64,000 nucleotides of DNA from assembly GCF_025399195.1 (NCBI RefSeq), contig NW_026252103.1:124001-188000 (forward strand), read 5' to 3'. Numbering within the stretch: the first letter of the stretch is position 1; each line of letters opens with the position of its first letter. This stretch comes from Umbelopsis ramanniana AG. Lineage: Eukaryota > Mucoromycota > Umbelopsidomycetes > Umbelopsidales > Umbelopsidaceae. The notes under the pieces were generated by a model, which was not told where the DNA came from, did not search any database, and was given only the letters and a program-made list of their open reading frames with translations. Positions 48,006-59,684 of the stretch are shown here, piece by piece. The position numbers and the translations under genes were made by a program.

Positions 48006-48248
48006 CCAATATCAGATAATTAGGGCCGAAAAGCTTGCTTGCCAAGAAAAAAAAAAGGCTCCAGTGTAAAAATCAAATAAGCAGCAGAATTTAAAAATAC
48101 AAAACCTCATTTTGTCTTTTTTTGCATCACAGCCTCAAATGTGGCTACTCTATTTAAATCTTTCTACAGCGTGCCGTTGCTTATTGCTTTTCTCTTTTTT
48201 CCTTTTCTCTCTCTTTTTATCACCTTTGCTTATAGGTACTCGTACGTC

Positions 48249-49368
48249 ATGAAGTTGTTCACCGCATTGCTGATAGCAGCTGCTTCATCCGTTTATGCGC
48301 AAACAGCCTGTAATGGAGATTCTAGCTTGTGCTCGAAGACTTATAATTCTGTTACATATCTCACTACACACAATTCATATGGCTTCCAAAGCAACGCTGC
48401 TGGCAACCAACATTACCCTATTGCAACACAACTTACAGACGGTGTCCGCGGATTAAAACTCTCTGCTGTCCAGGGCAATCAAAGTGGTGTTATTGAGTTA
48501 TGTCACACTTCTTGTACTTTACTCGACGCTGGTACAGCCAGCAACACTTTGGCTTCTATTGCTTCATGGCTTGAGGCAAACCCCAATGAAGTCGTTACTA
48601 TCATGTGGAACAATCTCGGAAACTTCCCCATTTCTGCTTTCCAGTCCGCATACTCAAGTGGCGGTAGTATCATGAATTACGTTTATACCCAGCCTGTTGG
48701 TAGCCTCACATGGCCAACTTTGCAATCTATGATTTCATCTGGCAAGCGCTTGGTCAATTTCATCGATACCGGCGCCGATCAAACCTCTGTTCCTTGGTAT
48801 GTATTACTTATAATAGTTCAGCGGATGCTGTTGTAGGGTTTAGTGTACCCGACAATGACTTCATATCCTCTAATTCATCATCCCTTCATTTAGGCTGATG
48901 TCGGAATTCGACTATGTGTTCGAAACCCCCTACGACAACCAAAACTTGACCGCTTTCACCTGTACCATAGACCGACCTACCAACCCAACCTCGCCTAATT
49001 CCATGATGTATGTGATGAACCACTTTCTGTATGGAGTAGTCAACTTTGGAGGCACCGCCATCGAAGTCCCTCAGCCTGATTCGGCCAACGTGACCAACGG
49101 AGACTCTCTCCAAACTCAAGCCACGCAATGTACATCCACCTTCGGCAGACAGCCCAACTTCATCGAAGTGGACTTTTATGAGCAGGGATCATGTTTCCAG
49201 GTGGTGGATAGTTTGAATAATGTTGCCTACGTGTCAAAGGCCTTGGGTACGGCTGCAGCTACAGCAACTGGTAAAACTACCATTAACAATGGTGCTTCTG
49301 CATCCACTGCTTTCTCCTATTTGACGTTGTTTGGTCTCGTTTTGGGCTCTCTCTTTGTGTCCTTGTAA
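48249..49368 (+). CDS. Secreted GPI-anchored PLC-like phosphodiesterase
   Basis: Two exons (48249-48796, 48894-49368) give 340 residues. A signal peptide (MKLFTALLIAAASSVYAQ, cleavage near 18) precedes a PLC-like TIM barrel: YLTTHNSYGF with the first catalytic-type His, the GVRGLKL strand, ELCHTSCTLLDAG with a second His between Cys, and NPNEVVTIMW. The C-terminus ends with a Ser/Ala/Thr-rich spacer (ATATGKTTINNGASASTAF) and a hydrophobic tail without basic end (LTLFGLVLGSLFVSL), fitting a GPI-attachment signal. It matches the fungal PLC-like phosphodiesterase family (X-box only, no Y box), thought to be cell-surface proteins; the true substrate is unknown. The Asp/Glu calcium ligand of bacterial PI-PLC is not evident, as in that family. 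Confidence 0.85.
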
Positions 49369-49766
49369 TATTTTATGTATAGAGAATATGATGACATATA
49401 ACAAAAACAAATTAAAAATTTCAACGCGATAGAAAATAGTTTCTGGTACTTTAACTCTTGATGTGATGTTGGTCTCGGAAGGGCAGATAGTAGGTTGACC
49501 CAGTTGTTTGTGTATATGAAAAGCAGGACGGTTTTGGTGGGAAATGAAGTCATTGTTGGTACCGACTGCTTTGTTTATAACTGAGGGGCTATCATTTTGG
49601 TTTCACAGACGAGTATTTTTAATAACAAAAAAGCTATTGCACAATAATGAACAGGAAAACAAAATGATTTGTATTGTTAGTCAAATCTTTGAAATCGTAA
49701 GTATTAATAGCAATCAAAGCATAACGTCAACATCATCACAAGTACATCAGAGAAGTTAAAATTCAG
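49369..49766. other. Convergent 3' region
   Basis: About 400 AT-rich bases between the ends of two converging genes; nothing recognised. Confidence 0.45.
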
Positions 49767-50633
49767 CTAGCTTGAGTTCGATGGAGTGTTTCTATACGAT
49801 CCACCGATTTCTCTTCGTGCACCAAAGGACATGCCCGACTGATAAAAGAAAAAGTTGTTAGAGGTCTGTTATTTATCCACGTACCACTGGGCGTTCAACC
49901 TACCTGGTTTGCACCCTTGTTATATCCGTATTGAACAGTATTCCAGGTTGTTTCTCCCTTCTTCATCACCTCTGGTGAAAACTCAACCTCATGCTTATCT
50001 GCAAGCTTGGGACCAAGATACTAGGATACTGGAGTAAGTAACATGACATAGTACTTCCTTTTCCGTATAGGCTTCACCTGCAGCAAAGCAAACTTACAGT
50101 ATTGACTGCACCGTTTTTGTACGCATGTCTTGACAGTGACCATATGGCATCGACGACCTGCATCCTGTTCTTGTCCTCAAATAAATCCACAGTTTGGAAA
50201 AGGTCATGCTGAGGAACTCCCGCCTTTTGAGCTCCTTCCAAAAACCGTGCTATGTTCTCCATCTGCATAAATGGTATCTTGGACACTTTGTATTTACCGT
50301 AACCGGGTTGCAGTTTGCCGATCAATCTATGACAATGGGTGAATATGGGAAGAACTACCAATTTGTAGTTCAAAATAGACTAGCCACTTACTTGCACAGA
50401 ATGACACCATCCTTGAGACTTTCATAAAAGTCTTCGGTTGGGAATGATTCACCAATGGTTGCTTCGATCCATTCTCGAGCCTGTTGCTCGCGTTCTACCG
50501 AATACTTGCTCTGCAGTCTTTCTTGGATGTCTGCAATGACCAACGGCCATTAGGTTTACATATAGCTTTATGTGTAAAATAGAACTATAACCATACCCTT
50601 GTCCAAGCCGTATAGTTTTGTTGGGGATGACAT
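49767..50633 (-). CDS. SCP1: Transgelin/calponin-family actin-binding protein (SCP1-like)
   Basis: Five exons on the minus strand (50633-50597, 50530-50392, 50326-50098, 50020-49904, 49838-49767) give 197 residues, close to yeast Scp1 (200). A single calponin-homology domain spans about 20-130: ARQ-type start EREQQAREWIEATIG, the strong block DGVILCKLIGKLQPG, and FMQMENIARFLEGAQKAGVPQHDLFQTVDL in pieces. The C-terminus has one calponin-like (CLIK) motif, GMSFGARRE. Transgelins bundle actin filaments and stabilise cortical actin patches. Length, domain order and the single repeat all fit SCP1. Confidence 0.92.
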
Positions 50634-51376
50634 GTTAAGTGAACGACGCTAAAAGTGAATTGCGAGCCAAGACAACGTTCAAGCACACGACAGGTCGGGC
50701 TCTGAAAATGGCATTTCGAACCTGCCCATCAAAGCGCAGTAATGAGAGCAGGGAGCAAATTGCTAGTCTGCATAATGACGAATGACGATTGTATGGAGTA
50801 AGGAGGCAATATTGAAGGATTTTAAATAAGCCTTTATTATCAGCCTGACATCTTATCTCACAACTATTTCTCTCTCCTTTGAACAAAAAAGCAATCGTAA
50901 AGCTCGTAACACAAAAAGGAGTACTGCCAAGTTCTTCACCGGCAGTCACCTAATCTATGCCCACTCAATCTTTTCTTAGACAACTAATGGATCTCTATTA
51001 ACCTAGCACACTCCACGTTTGGGCAAGGAGGTCAAATGGTAGGGCAATCAGAATGACTGTCTTTGGCAAATGGAAGAAAAAAAAATTGCTCTCGTCTCTA
51101 CTTCACGTGACCTAAAGAAAATTGTTGCTCCGAACAGGCAGACTCTCCAATTTATGAAATCGGTTGCGGCGACTTGAGCAAACCCTCTTTTCGAATCTAT
51201 CGGTGAGTAACCCATACATCCATCCATCCGTTCGAGAGAGCACTGCAACCCTATTGCTTGCATCTTCATCGATCCTTCTCTTAATCGACCACACCTGCAC
51301 CAAAACTCAATCCTATTCGTTTCGTTCGAACCATTCGACTAATTCAAATGTTTTCAACTTTTACCTTAATGTAGCA
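50634..51376. other. Divergent region between SCP1 and eL31
   Basis: About 740 bases. An ATG-less open frame upstream of eL31 (51164 to 51376) is continuous with the ribosomal protein frame but shows no protein signal; it is read as 5' untranslated sequence. The rest holds nothing recognised. Confidence 0.45.
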
Positions 51377-51916
51377 ATGGCCAAGGATCAGTCCAAGAAG
51401 CGTTCTACTCTTGCCGACGTTGTTACCCGCGAGTACACCATCCACTTGCACAAGCACGTCCACGACAGGTAATGAATCCTTTCTTTTTTCATGTTCCAAG
51501 GGGTAAAAAAAAATTGGGTGAGGCATTGGCTAACGGCATTTTGTATTTTTATTTTTTTTCAACCAGACAATTCAAGAAGCGTGCTCCCCATGCCGTCAAG
51601 GCCATCAAGACCTTCGCTCAGAAGACCATGGGTACCGCTGATGTCCGTCTTGACCCCTCCTTGAACAAGGCTGTCTGGTCCCACGGTATCAAGAAGGTTC
51701 CCCACCGCATCCGTGTCCGCATTGCTCGCAAGCGTAACGATGATGAGGACGCCAAGGAGAAGCTCTACTCTTATGTTTCTTTCGTTCCCGTCACCTCTTT
51801 CAAGGGTAAGTGACTTTGACATTTTTGAACGTCAGTGTGTAAGATGAAAATGTTTCCATTTGCTGACTTTGCTTTGTCGTATAGGCTTGGAGACCGCTGT
51901 TGTCGATGACGAGTAA
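51377..51916 (+). CDS. RPL31: 60S ribosomal protein eL31
   Basis: Three exons (51377-51468, 51567-51805, 51885-51916) give 120 residues, the usual length. Conserved pieces: [24 protein letters not shown] split by the first intron, [44 protein letters not shown], ending with acidic VVDDE. It is part of the large ribosomal subunit near the exit tunnel. The start follows the AGCAATGGCC context; an in-frame ATG upstream would add non-conserved residues. Codon use (AAG, ACC, CGT, CTC) is more biased than that of neighbouring genes, as expected for high expression. Confidence 0.96.
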
Positions 51917-52293
51917 ATGCTTTCTAGCATTCTTCCATCCACAAATATCAGAAGAATTGGAAAGACGCTTTTTGCATCTTTTTGGATCTTGTTCTTATAT
52001 TAAAATCAAAGAATTAAGCTGAATTTACCGTTAAGGCCATTCGTTACCCATGTTCTGTATGTAATGTGTTTGTTGTGTTGGGAAGGAAATTGTGTCATTA
52101 CACAGTGGTTTACGCTGCACTGTCATGAGTATTCTTGATTGCTTACTCGCTCGTAATCATGACTGGACAGTTACTGTGATGGAAAATAACATTTTTTACT
52201 GTTGTTTATACAATGTGTGAAAAGGAGCAGACGTTACAAGAACTAGTTATTGGATATCATATGCACTTTCTACGCGCATTTGAGCGTATTAAT
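51917..52293. other. Convergent 3' region between eL31 and SDR gene
   Basis: About 375 bases, AT-rich, no gene recognised. Confidence 0.45.
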
Positions 52294-53621
<1,328 letters not shown>

Positions 53622-54827
53622 GTTGAGTTGAGTAAAGAATACCGATTAGCGTGTGGGAGCTGACAGCCTTTTTAATGTTTGGCGGGGTCGAAGTCATAAA
53701 AAGCCTTAGTCAAATCATTATTTTTGAATACCGACAGGTGCGTTTTCTCAGCCATGGATGAAAAATTCTGGGGTAACATTTACGCCGGTTCCGAAGACAT
53801 ATAGCAGATATATCATATCACATGGCATTCCTGAAAGAAGGTTCGTAAAAATTGGATGCTCGGACAACATATGAAATGAGTAGATTGTAGTAGTAACTGT
53901 AACTTCTGTACAATCAAAGGAGGGGAATAGATATTTCGACATAAGCGTTGCCGTTGTTTCTGTTAGCGCTTACAATAACGCTTGATCAGCAGCTTTTCCA
54001 TCCCATGTTCAGCTTGACTGGCATTGTGGCTGGCTTCAAGCTACTACAGTCCAATTGCTTCGTTCTATTCAATCTGTGGCATCTTTTGCAAAACCATACC
54101 GTCGCTGCAGACAAACTGCTTACGCTTCAAGGTCTTCACGTGAAGACGATATAAAGCGTATTGGTAAACAGCATTCGATTTCATATACCTCAACTATTTC
54201 CGATGTGACCAAGATCAGTTCTTTCTTTCACATCTACAGACAGTTTTGATACGAGCAAAGTGTGGTCTCAACATTTTCTCGAATTAGCTGTAATGAAACG
54301 AATGACCAATACACTCTCCAGCACTGACAATTGGCATTGATAGCGGTTTACCAGCAATTCGTTTGAAAGACAGACAGATCTGTAGCTTGGGCGTTGGAAA
54401 GTACTCCCATTCGCCAAAAATCATGCCCAGTGGCTAAGAAAGGGTATATGCGCCCATTGTTGCTATCATGGCAAAATGCAGCACCCTCTTGCCATGAAGT
54501 ACCACCATCAAGTAAAATGACATGCTACTATTCTATTGCTACTAGTCTATTGCAGGATTCCTACGCAAAATTATCATTTGCTTGATATCTCCCTCAAGCT
54601 AGATTGTTTCGATTCAAAGATATTTTTCTGAGATATACATTTTTTTGAAGCGGAGGATATATTCATGAATCAAATCAAATACAACAGGAAAGTAGTAGAA
54701 GATAACCAGCTATTATAGCTGTTAAGAACCGTTAATAATGGTAGGAAATTGGTTCAAATGCTATGTACAAAGTCGATCCAAATTGGATTGCGCTGCATGG
54801 TCGTTTTCCTTGACAGTAATGCTGAAC
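53622..54827. other. 1.2-kb gap with unassigned open frames
   Basis: Several modest plus-strand open frames (53948-54154, 54055-54249, 54394-54585) lie in a row, but none has a good start, splice-linked partner or family motif. It may be decayed coding sequence or plain intergenic DNA. Confidence 0.35.
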
Positions 54828-55262
54828 TCAGTTTTTTACTCCACGAACACTATCCTTTTCCGTCTTACTATCCTTTCTGTAGGTTTCGTGCACGTTTGGA
54901 TTTCCTTCCTTAACAGCCTGTCGATGTATAATGCGATTAGTGTGTGCGCTTGAAGGTGCACGACTATGCATGAATGATATACTTACATCGTTCTCATCTC
55001 CCGGCTGCTTTGTCTGACCAGGGTCTCCACCCCAGAAACTTCCTTCCACTCGGTCTTTGGAATAAGACTCACTGTTTTCCTCGTCATAGTCTTTCAAAGA
55101 CTCAAAATAATTGTGTGTAACTGAGCGTGGCTGATCCTCGTTTGACTTCTTTTCTGCGTATTGGCACGCGGAGATACTGAAAGGTCGAATATGAGTGGCT
55201 GCTACCACTGAACGTTTGGCTAGAGCAGAGTAATTGTGAACAATGCGATTGGAGATTTGCAT
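54828..55262 (-). CDS. Small protein with probable mitochondrial presequence, unknown function
   Basis: Minus strand, two exons (55262-54987, 54917-54828) give 121 residues. The N-terminus (MQISNRIVHNYSALAKRSVV) is basic and hydroxylated without acids, and the ARP-like IRPFSISACQ stretch suits presequence cleavage. The rest is hydrophilic and acidic: SYSKDRVEGSFWGGDPGQTKQPGDEND. The 69-nt intron is a multiple of three without stop, so an unspliced 144-residue form is also open. I recognise no named family; small mitochondrial proteins with a D/E-rich body and GDPGQ-type motif occur in fungi, but I cannot name the function. Confidence 0.6.
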   Translation of the reverse strand: MQISNRIVHNYSALAKRSVVAATHIRPFSISACQYAEKKSNEDQPRSVTHNYFESLKDYDEENSESYSKDRVEGSFWGGDPGQTKQPGDENDVSISFMHSRAPSSAHTNRIIHRQAVKEGNPNVHETYRKDSKTEKDSVRGVKN

Positions 55263-55809
55263 TTCGGTAGGTTGATAAGTGAAAAAGAAAAAATGCTGAT
55301 GAACTGCTTATTTAAACCATATCGTCGTTTTCGGGTGTCAATCACATCATAGCGAAGTCACAGCTTGACACTCTGGCCAATAGGAGTTTCTTTTTTGGAT
55401 CTACGGTATCTTGGAAGAGAAGACTGTACCTTTCTTACTTCACGTTCCGCAGCACGTCATCTATTAGCTACGACAGTGTCATTATCACTATTTTCCAACG
55501 TATGCCAAACCGAAATGATCTCTTCACAATGCACGGGCGGACCAAAGAGCCACATCCGGCTGAACTGAGGTAATACCAAGGGCCTGTCAGATAATACACT
55601 AATGAGGATTACGATGACGCCCATCCGGTACAACCGATTTTGACAACTTAAATCCGAACAATACTTGTATTTATGTGCGATGATAATTTATTGGTACGGC
55701 CGTAAAATGGCATTGTTCTGTAAATGAAGCACTCTTTGCACAACAAAAAATTAGCACGAGAGATGATAAAGATGGTGATGCTGGTGTGATGACATTAATG
55801 GATTATATG
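55263..55809. other. Gap between mitochondrial-type small gene and four-TM gene
   Basis: About 550 bases with promoter of the left gene and 3' end of the right gene; nothing else recognised. Confidence 0.4.
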
Positions 55810-56906
55810 TCAGTTTCGTCCGAATTTGAACTTTGGAAGCCCAAACTTGCTTTTCTTCTTTTGTTGGTTCAATGGCTTCATTTGGTAGCGTGGAGCTGAC
55901 TCGGCATCCTCACGATATGCTGCTGTTAAATCCCTGACACTGTCATCCCAGTCCGAATGATCCCTGAGACGATGACCCAATTTGCGTTCTCGCAAACGTG
56001 TGCAATAAGATGAAACAACAGTGGCAAAGTAGAACTAGTGGTAAAGTCAGTAAAGCCATCTGATATAGTGCTTTCACGACGGATACGATACGTACCATAA
56101 ATAAGGACCCAGCAAACAGCATGACACCAATACCAATAAGACCGGCTTGGACAGCTTGCGAGCAATTAGCCAACCCGTAGGTGTCTCCCATACTCATACC
56201 CAAAAATCCGGTCGTTGTAGTGTTGCCTGTGGCGCCATTGGAGGGATTGGCTTGCTCGCAGGTATCGACTGATTTGCTCCTGTTGATCGCCGCCAAAGCA
56301 AAACTTGCTGTTTCCCAAATAGTTGCAATGGCGAAGAAAAGCCAGAATAGAAGCTTGCCCAATCTCATCAGTGGAAGCTTTCCCTATAAAATTTGAGGCT
56401 GAGTTAAGCCACTGTGCTAAAATTCTACTCAAACCATTCTAAAAGTCTTGACTCGAGCAGTGTATATATCTTACCACAATTGACGCAAAAGTTGTATATA
56501 TGCCAACAAGGGCTCCCACAGCTGATATAACAACATCATTGGTCAGTATACAATTGGGTAGACATCAGGAACGCCCGAAAGTGATACATTACCACAAATG
56601 ATTATATACACCCAAGGCAATACCGGGCTGATTATGGATAAGTGTATTATCATAGCTAAGATGAATACATGTGAGTCGTTATGAACATTTCCCATATAAT
56701 GAGATATTCCACTTACGATTCTTATGTATGAAGGTTGCTACCAGCAATGCAATAGAAACTGCCTAAAATAGTTTTGAAACCGTTGTGTGAGATTGAGTTG
56801 TCCGAACTGCCCCTTTGCTTCAAGAGAATATACTAACTGCTACTGCAAGACCAATAGCGATCGTGGCGCCCCGTAACGGGAAAATGCAACAGCATTTGTT
56901 AGGCAT
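55810..56906 (-). CDS. Four-TM (tetraspan-like) membrane protein, unknown function
   Basis: Six exons on the minus strand (56906-56838, 56762-56717, 56655-56593, 56521-56475, 56383-56096, 56034-55810) join in frame to 245 residues. A short Cys-rich start (MPNKCCCIFPLRGAT) leads into TM1 (IAIGLAVAVAVSIALLVATF), TM2 (SPVLPWVYIIICGAVGALVGI), TM3 (KLLFWLFFAIATIWETASFAL), a Cys/Asn-rich loop with NTT and NCS glycosylation sites, and TM4 (VQAGLIGIGVMLFAGSLF). A basic cytosolic tail ends KKKSKFGLPKFKFGRN. The CCC could be palmitoylated. Topology resembles fungal tetraspan-type or MARVEL-like proteins, but the signature CCG is missing, so no family is assigned. Confidence 0.68.
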
Positions 56907-57441
56907 TTGAGATTAGAAGAATGGAATGGAATGAAAGCCTCAAAAAGGAAGGTAGGGCTGCCTTGGCAGTTCCCGAGCAAAAATAAGATGGTAAGCCATT
57001 TCTCCGACAAATAAAAGCGTAAGTGGATCAAGCCTTGCCTATTGGGTTCGCTTGTGTGGACTTTGAAGCTTTTAAAATTAGTTCTTTTCTATGCTTGTAT
57101 TGCATATCTATCTTATAATATGAGATTGATCGATACTGGCGGTGTTGGCATGAAGTGTAACAACCTGGATACCAATGGTAACACTCGCCTATCAACGGTG
57201 AAAAACGAACATAGTAGCAGGTGGCTCTAATGAAATACTATCTACTTATTAGTGTGAACTTAGGGCCATAATATCAATAGCTAGTACTAATAAACTAATG
57301 AGTATTGGATAAGGCTCATTCAGTGAAGCAATCGAAAGCCTTTTTGATTCTGTTACGTCACGCCACTCATCAGCAGCCTTCACACACAGTTTCAAGAACC
57401 GCCTTTGTCACTCACATCTCTCTACACTTGACCCCGTCATC
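56907..57441. other. Divergent region between four-TM gene and Rab GDI
   Basis: About 535 bases. An open frame at 57042-57230 is not recognisable. The CT-rich stretch just before 57442 is the likely GDI 5' untranslated region. Confidence 0.4.
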
Positions 57442-59073
57442 ATGGTAACTACTTGGTTGTCAAGGCTCAAACGCTGACAATAAACCTTGACTAACAACTT
57501 ACACTCTCACAGGATGAAGAATACGACTGCATTGTTCTTGGCACTGGTTTAACCGAGTGCATTCTCTCTGGCCTACTCTCCGTTGAAGGCAAGAAAGTGC
57601 TTCACATTGATCGCAACGACTATTATGGTGCTGAATGCGCTTCGCTTAACTTGGATCAGGTATGTGCTACGTTATAACTGGGAGGTTCAGGTAGTCGTTG
57701 GGAGCATTTGCCTACAAGCAAGCATTGCAGACGCGATATATCGTGAAGAAATTTATATTCGTCATTTGATGCATGAATTGTAGCTAAATGCTGGATGTCT
57801 TTCCCTTTTGTTGTAGCTTTGGAACAAGTTCAGACCCGGACAGACTCCTCCCGAATCCATTGGCCGCAATCGTGATTACAACGTTGATTTGGTCCCCAAG
57901 TTCATGATGGCCAACGGTGAAATCATCCGCTTCTTGACCCACACCGATGTCACTCGCTACCTCGAGTTCAAGCAGATCGCTGGTTCATATGTCTTTGCCA
58001 GTGGCAAGATTTACAAGGTCCCTTCCACTGAAGTTGAGGCCGTCACATCATCTCTTTTCGGTTTGTTTGAAAAGCGCCGTGCCAAGAAGTTCTTTGAGTT
58101 CATTCAAAGCTACAGAGAGGACGACCCTTCCACCCACCAAGGTTTGAACTTGGATAAGAACACAATGATTGATGTCTACACCAAGTTCGGATTGGCTCCT
58201 GCCAGTCAAGAGTTCCTTGGTCACGCCATGGCTCTCCACTTGGATGATGGATATATCAATCAACCCGCTCGTGAAACCATTGAGAAGATTCGCCTCTACG
58301 CCGCTTCCATGGCCCGTTACGGTAAGAGCCCTTACCTCTACCCTCTTTACGGTCTCGGTGAAATGCCCCAAGGCTTTGCCCGGTAAGTGTTCTGCGTATG
58401 TTAAATCACGTTTTGATTAAATTGCTTACCTAGCTATCCTATCAGTCTAAGTGCCATCTATGGAGGTACCTACATGCTCGATAAGAAGGTTGACGAGATT
58501 GTCTACGACTCAGAGGGCAAGGTTTCTGGAGTTCGATCTGGGGATGAGGTCGCAAAGACCAAGCTTGTCATTTGCGATCCCTCATATGCCAGCAACAAGG
58601 TTCGCACTGTTGGAAGTGTTGTCCGTGCTATCTGCATTTTGGACCACCCCATACCCAACACCAGCGATGCCGATTCAGTTCAGGTTGTCATTCCTCAAGG
58701 ACAGATTGGTCGTAAGCACGATGTCTATGTTGCCTGCGTCAGCTCAGCTCACAATGTTTGCGCCAAGGACAAGTACCTCGCCATTGTTTCAACTATTGTC
58801 GAAGGCAACGGTAACCCCGAACAAGAATTGGAAGCTGGTTTCAAGCTTTTGGGTCCTATTCGGGAGAAGTTTGTCTCTGTTTCTCCTTTGGAGGAGCCTC
58901 TTGCTGATGGCAAGGATGACCAAGTTTTCATCTCTCGCTCATACGATGCCACTTCTCATTTTGAAACTGTGTGCGACGATGTCCATGATTTGTACAAGCG
59001 TATCACTGGCCAACCTCTTGTCCTCAAGCAACGATCCACTCAAGAGCAGGAACAAGCTGAAATGGCTGCCTAA
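57442..59073 (+). CDS. GDI1: Rab GDP-dissociation inhibitor
   Basis: Four exons (57442-57444, 57513-57659, 57817-58382, 58446-59073) give 447 residues. The first coding exon is the ATG alone, followed at once by GTAACT. The protein then starts [20 protein letters not shown], the FAD-like conserved region SCR1 of the GDI/CHM family, then [13 protein letters not shown], the Rab-binding platform [26 protein letters not shown] in pieces, MYTKFGL-type segment and [22 protein letters not shown] extracts GDP-bound prenylated Rab/Ypt proteins from membranes and recycles them. No REP-type insertion is present, so it is GDI and not the Rab escort protein. Yeast Gdi1 is 451 residues. Confidence 0.95.
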
Positions 59074-59684
59074 ACACATCTTCTCTATTTACACGCTTTT
59101 TTTTCAATTTATCTCCTTTGCTGTTTGTCTTTACCATTCCGTAGTGCTTCCCTTTTTTTTTTCTTCAGCGGACTGAAATATATAACTTTTGGTTGATTTC
59201 AACAAGCTATATTGAAATGCCTCTACCTTATATTGTGCAGTTGTGATGCTAATGAACAGCACTATTCGAGCTAATTAGAAGTGTAAAGGAACGAGGAAAT
59301 GATGCCATGGACGATACCGACGACGAAATGTTTTCCATACTTGATGCAGTACCTAAGGTATGTCTAAAATAGCTTTTGCACTTTCTAGTGCTTTATTGCT
59401 AAAAGTATCATAAATTAGCAATATATGTTATTCTCTTCCTGTTCTGATGATTTAAAAGTCAATGTCTTCAAACTGAAGAATGTTGGCAGCTGCATGATTG
59501 CAGCATAAATACATTTGGGCACAAATGTAACGGAAAGGAGCGCGGGTAAACGAAGACTATAAAAAAGAAAATGTGTTTACAAGAAATGAAATATGGATAA
59601 AGAATGGTGCAATCACTGCTGGGCAGAAACTCGTATCTGCAGGGTTTTGAAAAGAAAAAAAAAATGCGCTTTTGAAGTCACTTC
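59074..59684. other. Convergent 3' region of GDI and phosphate transporter
   Basis: About 610 AT-rich bases. A 17-codon ATG frame with a GTATGT donor (59308-59358) has no downstream partner. Confidence 0.4.

Noticed and set aside
51164-51376. N-terminal extension of eL31
   Set aside because: In-frame and open but not conserved in the ribosomal protein family, which starts at MAKDQSKKR-like sequences; read as 5' untranslated sequence.
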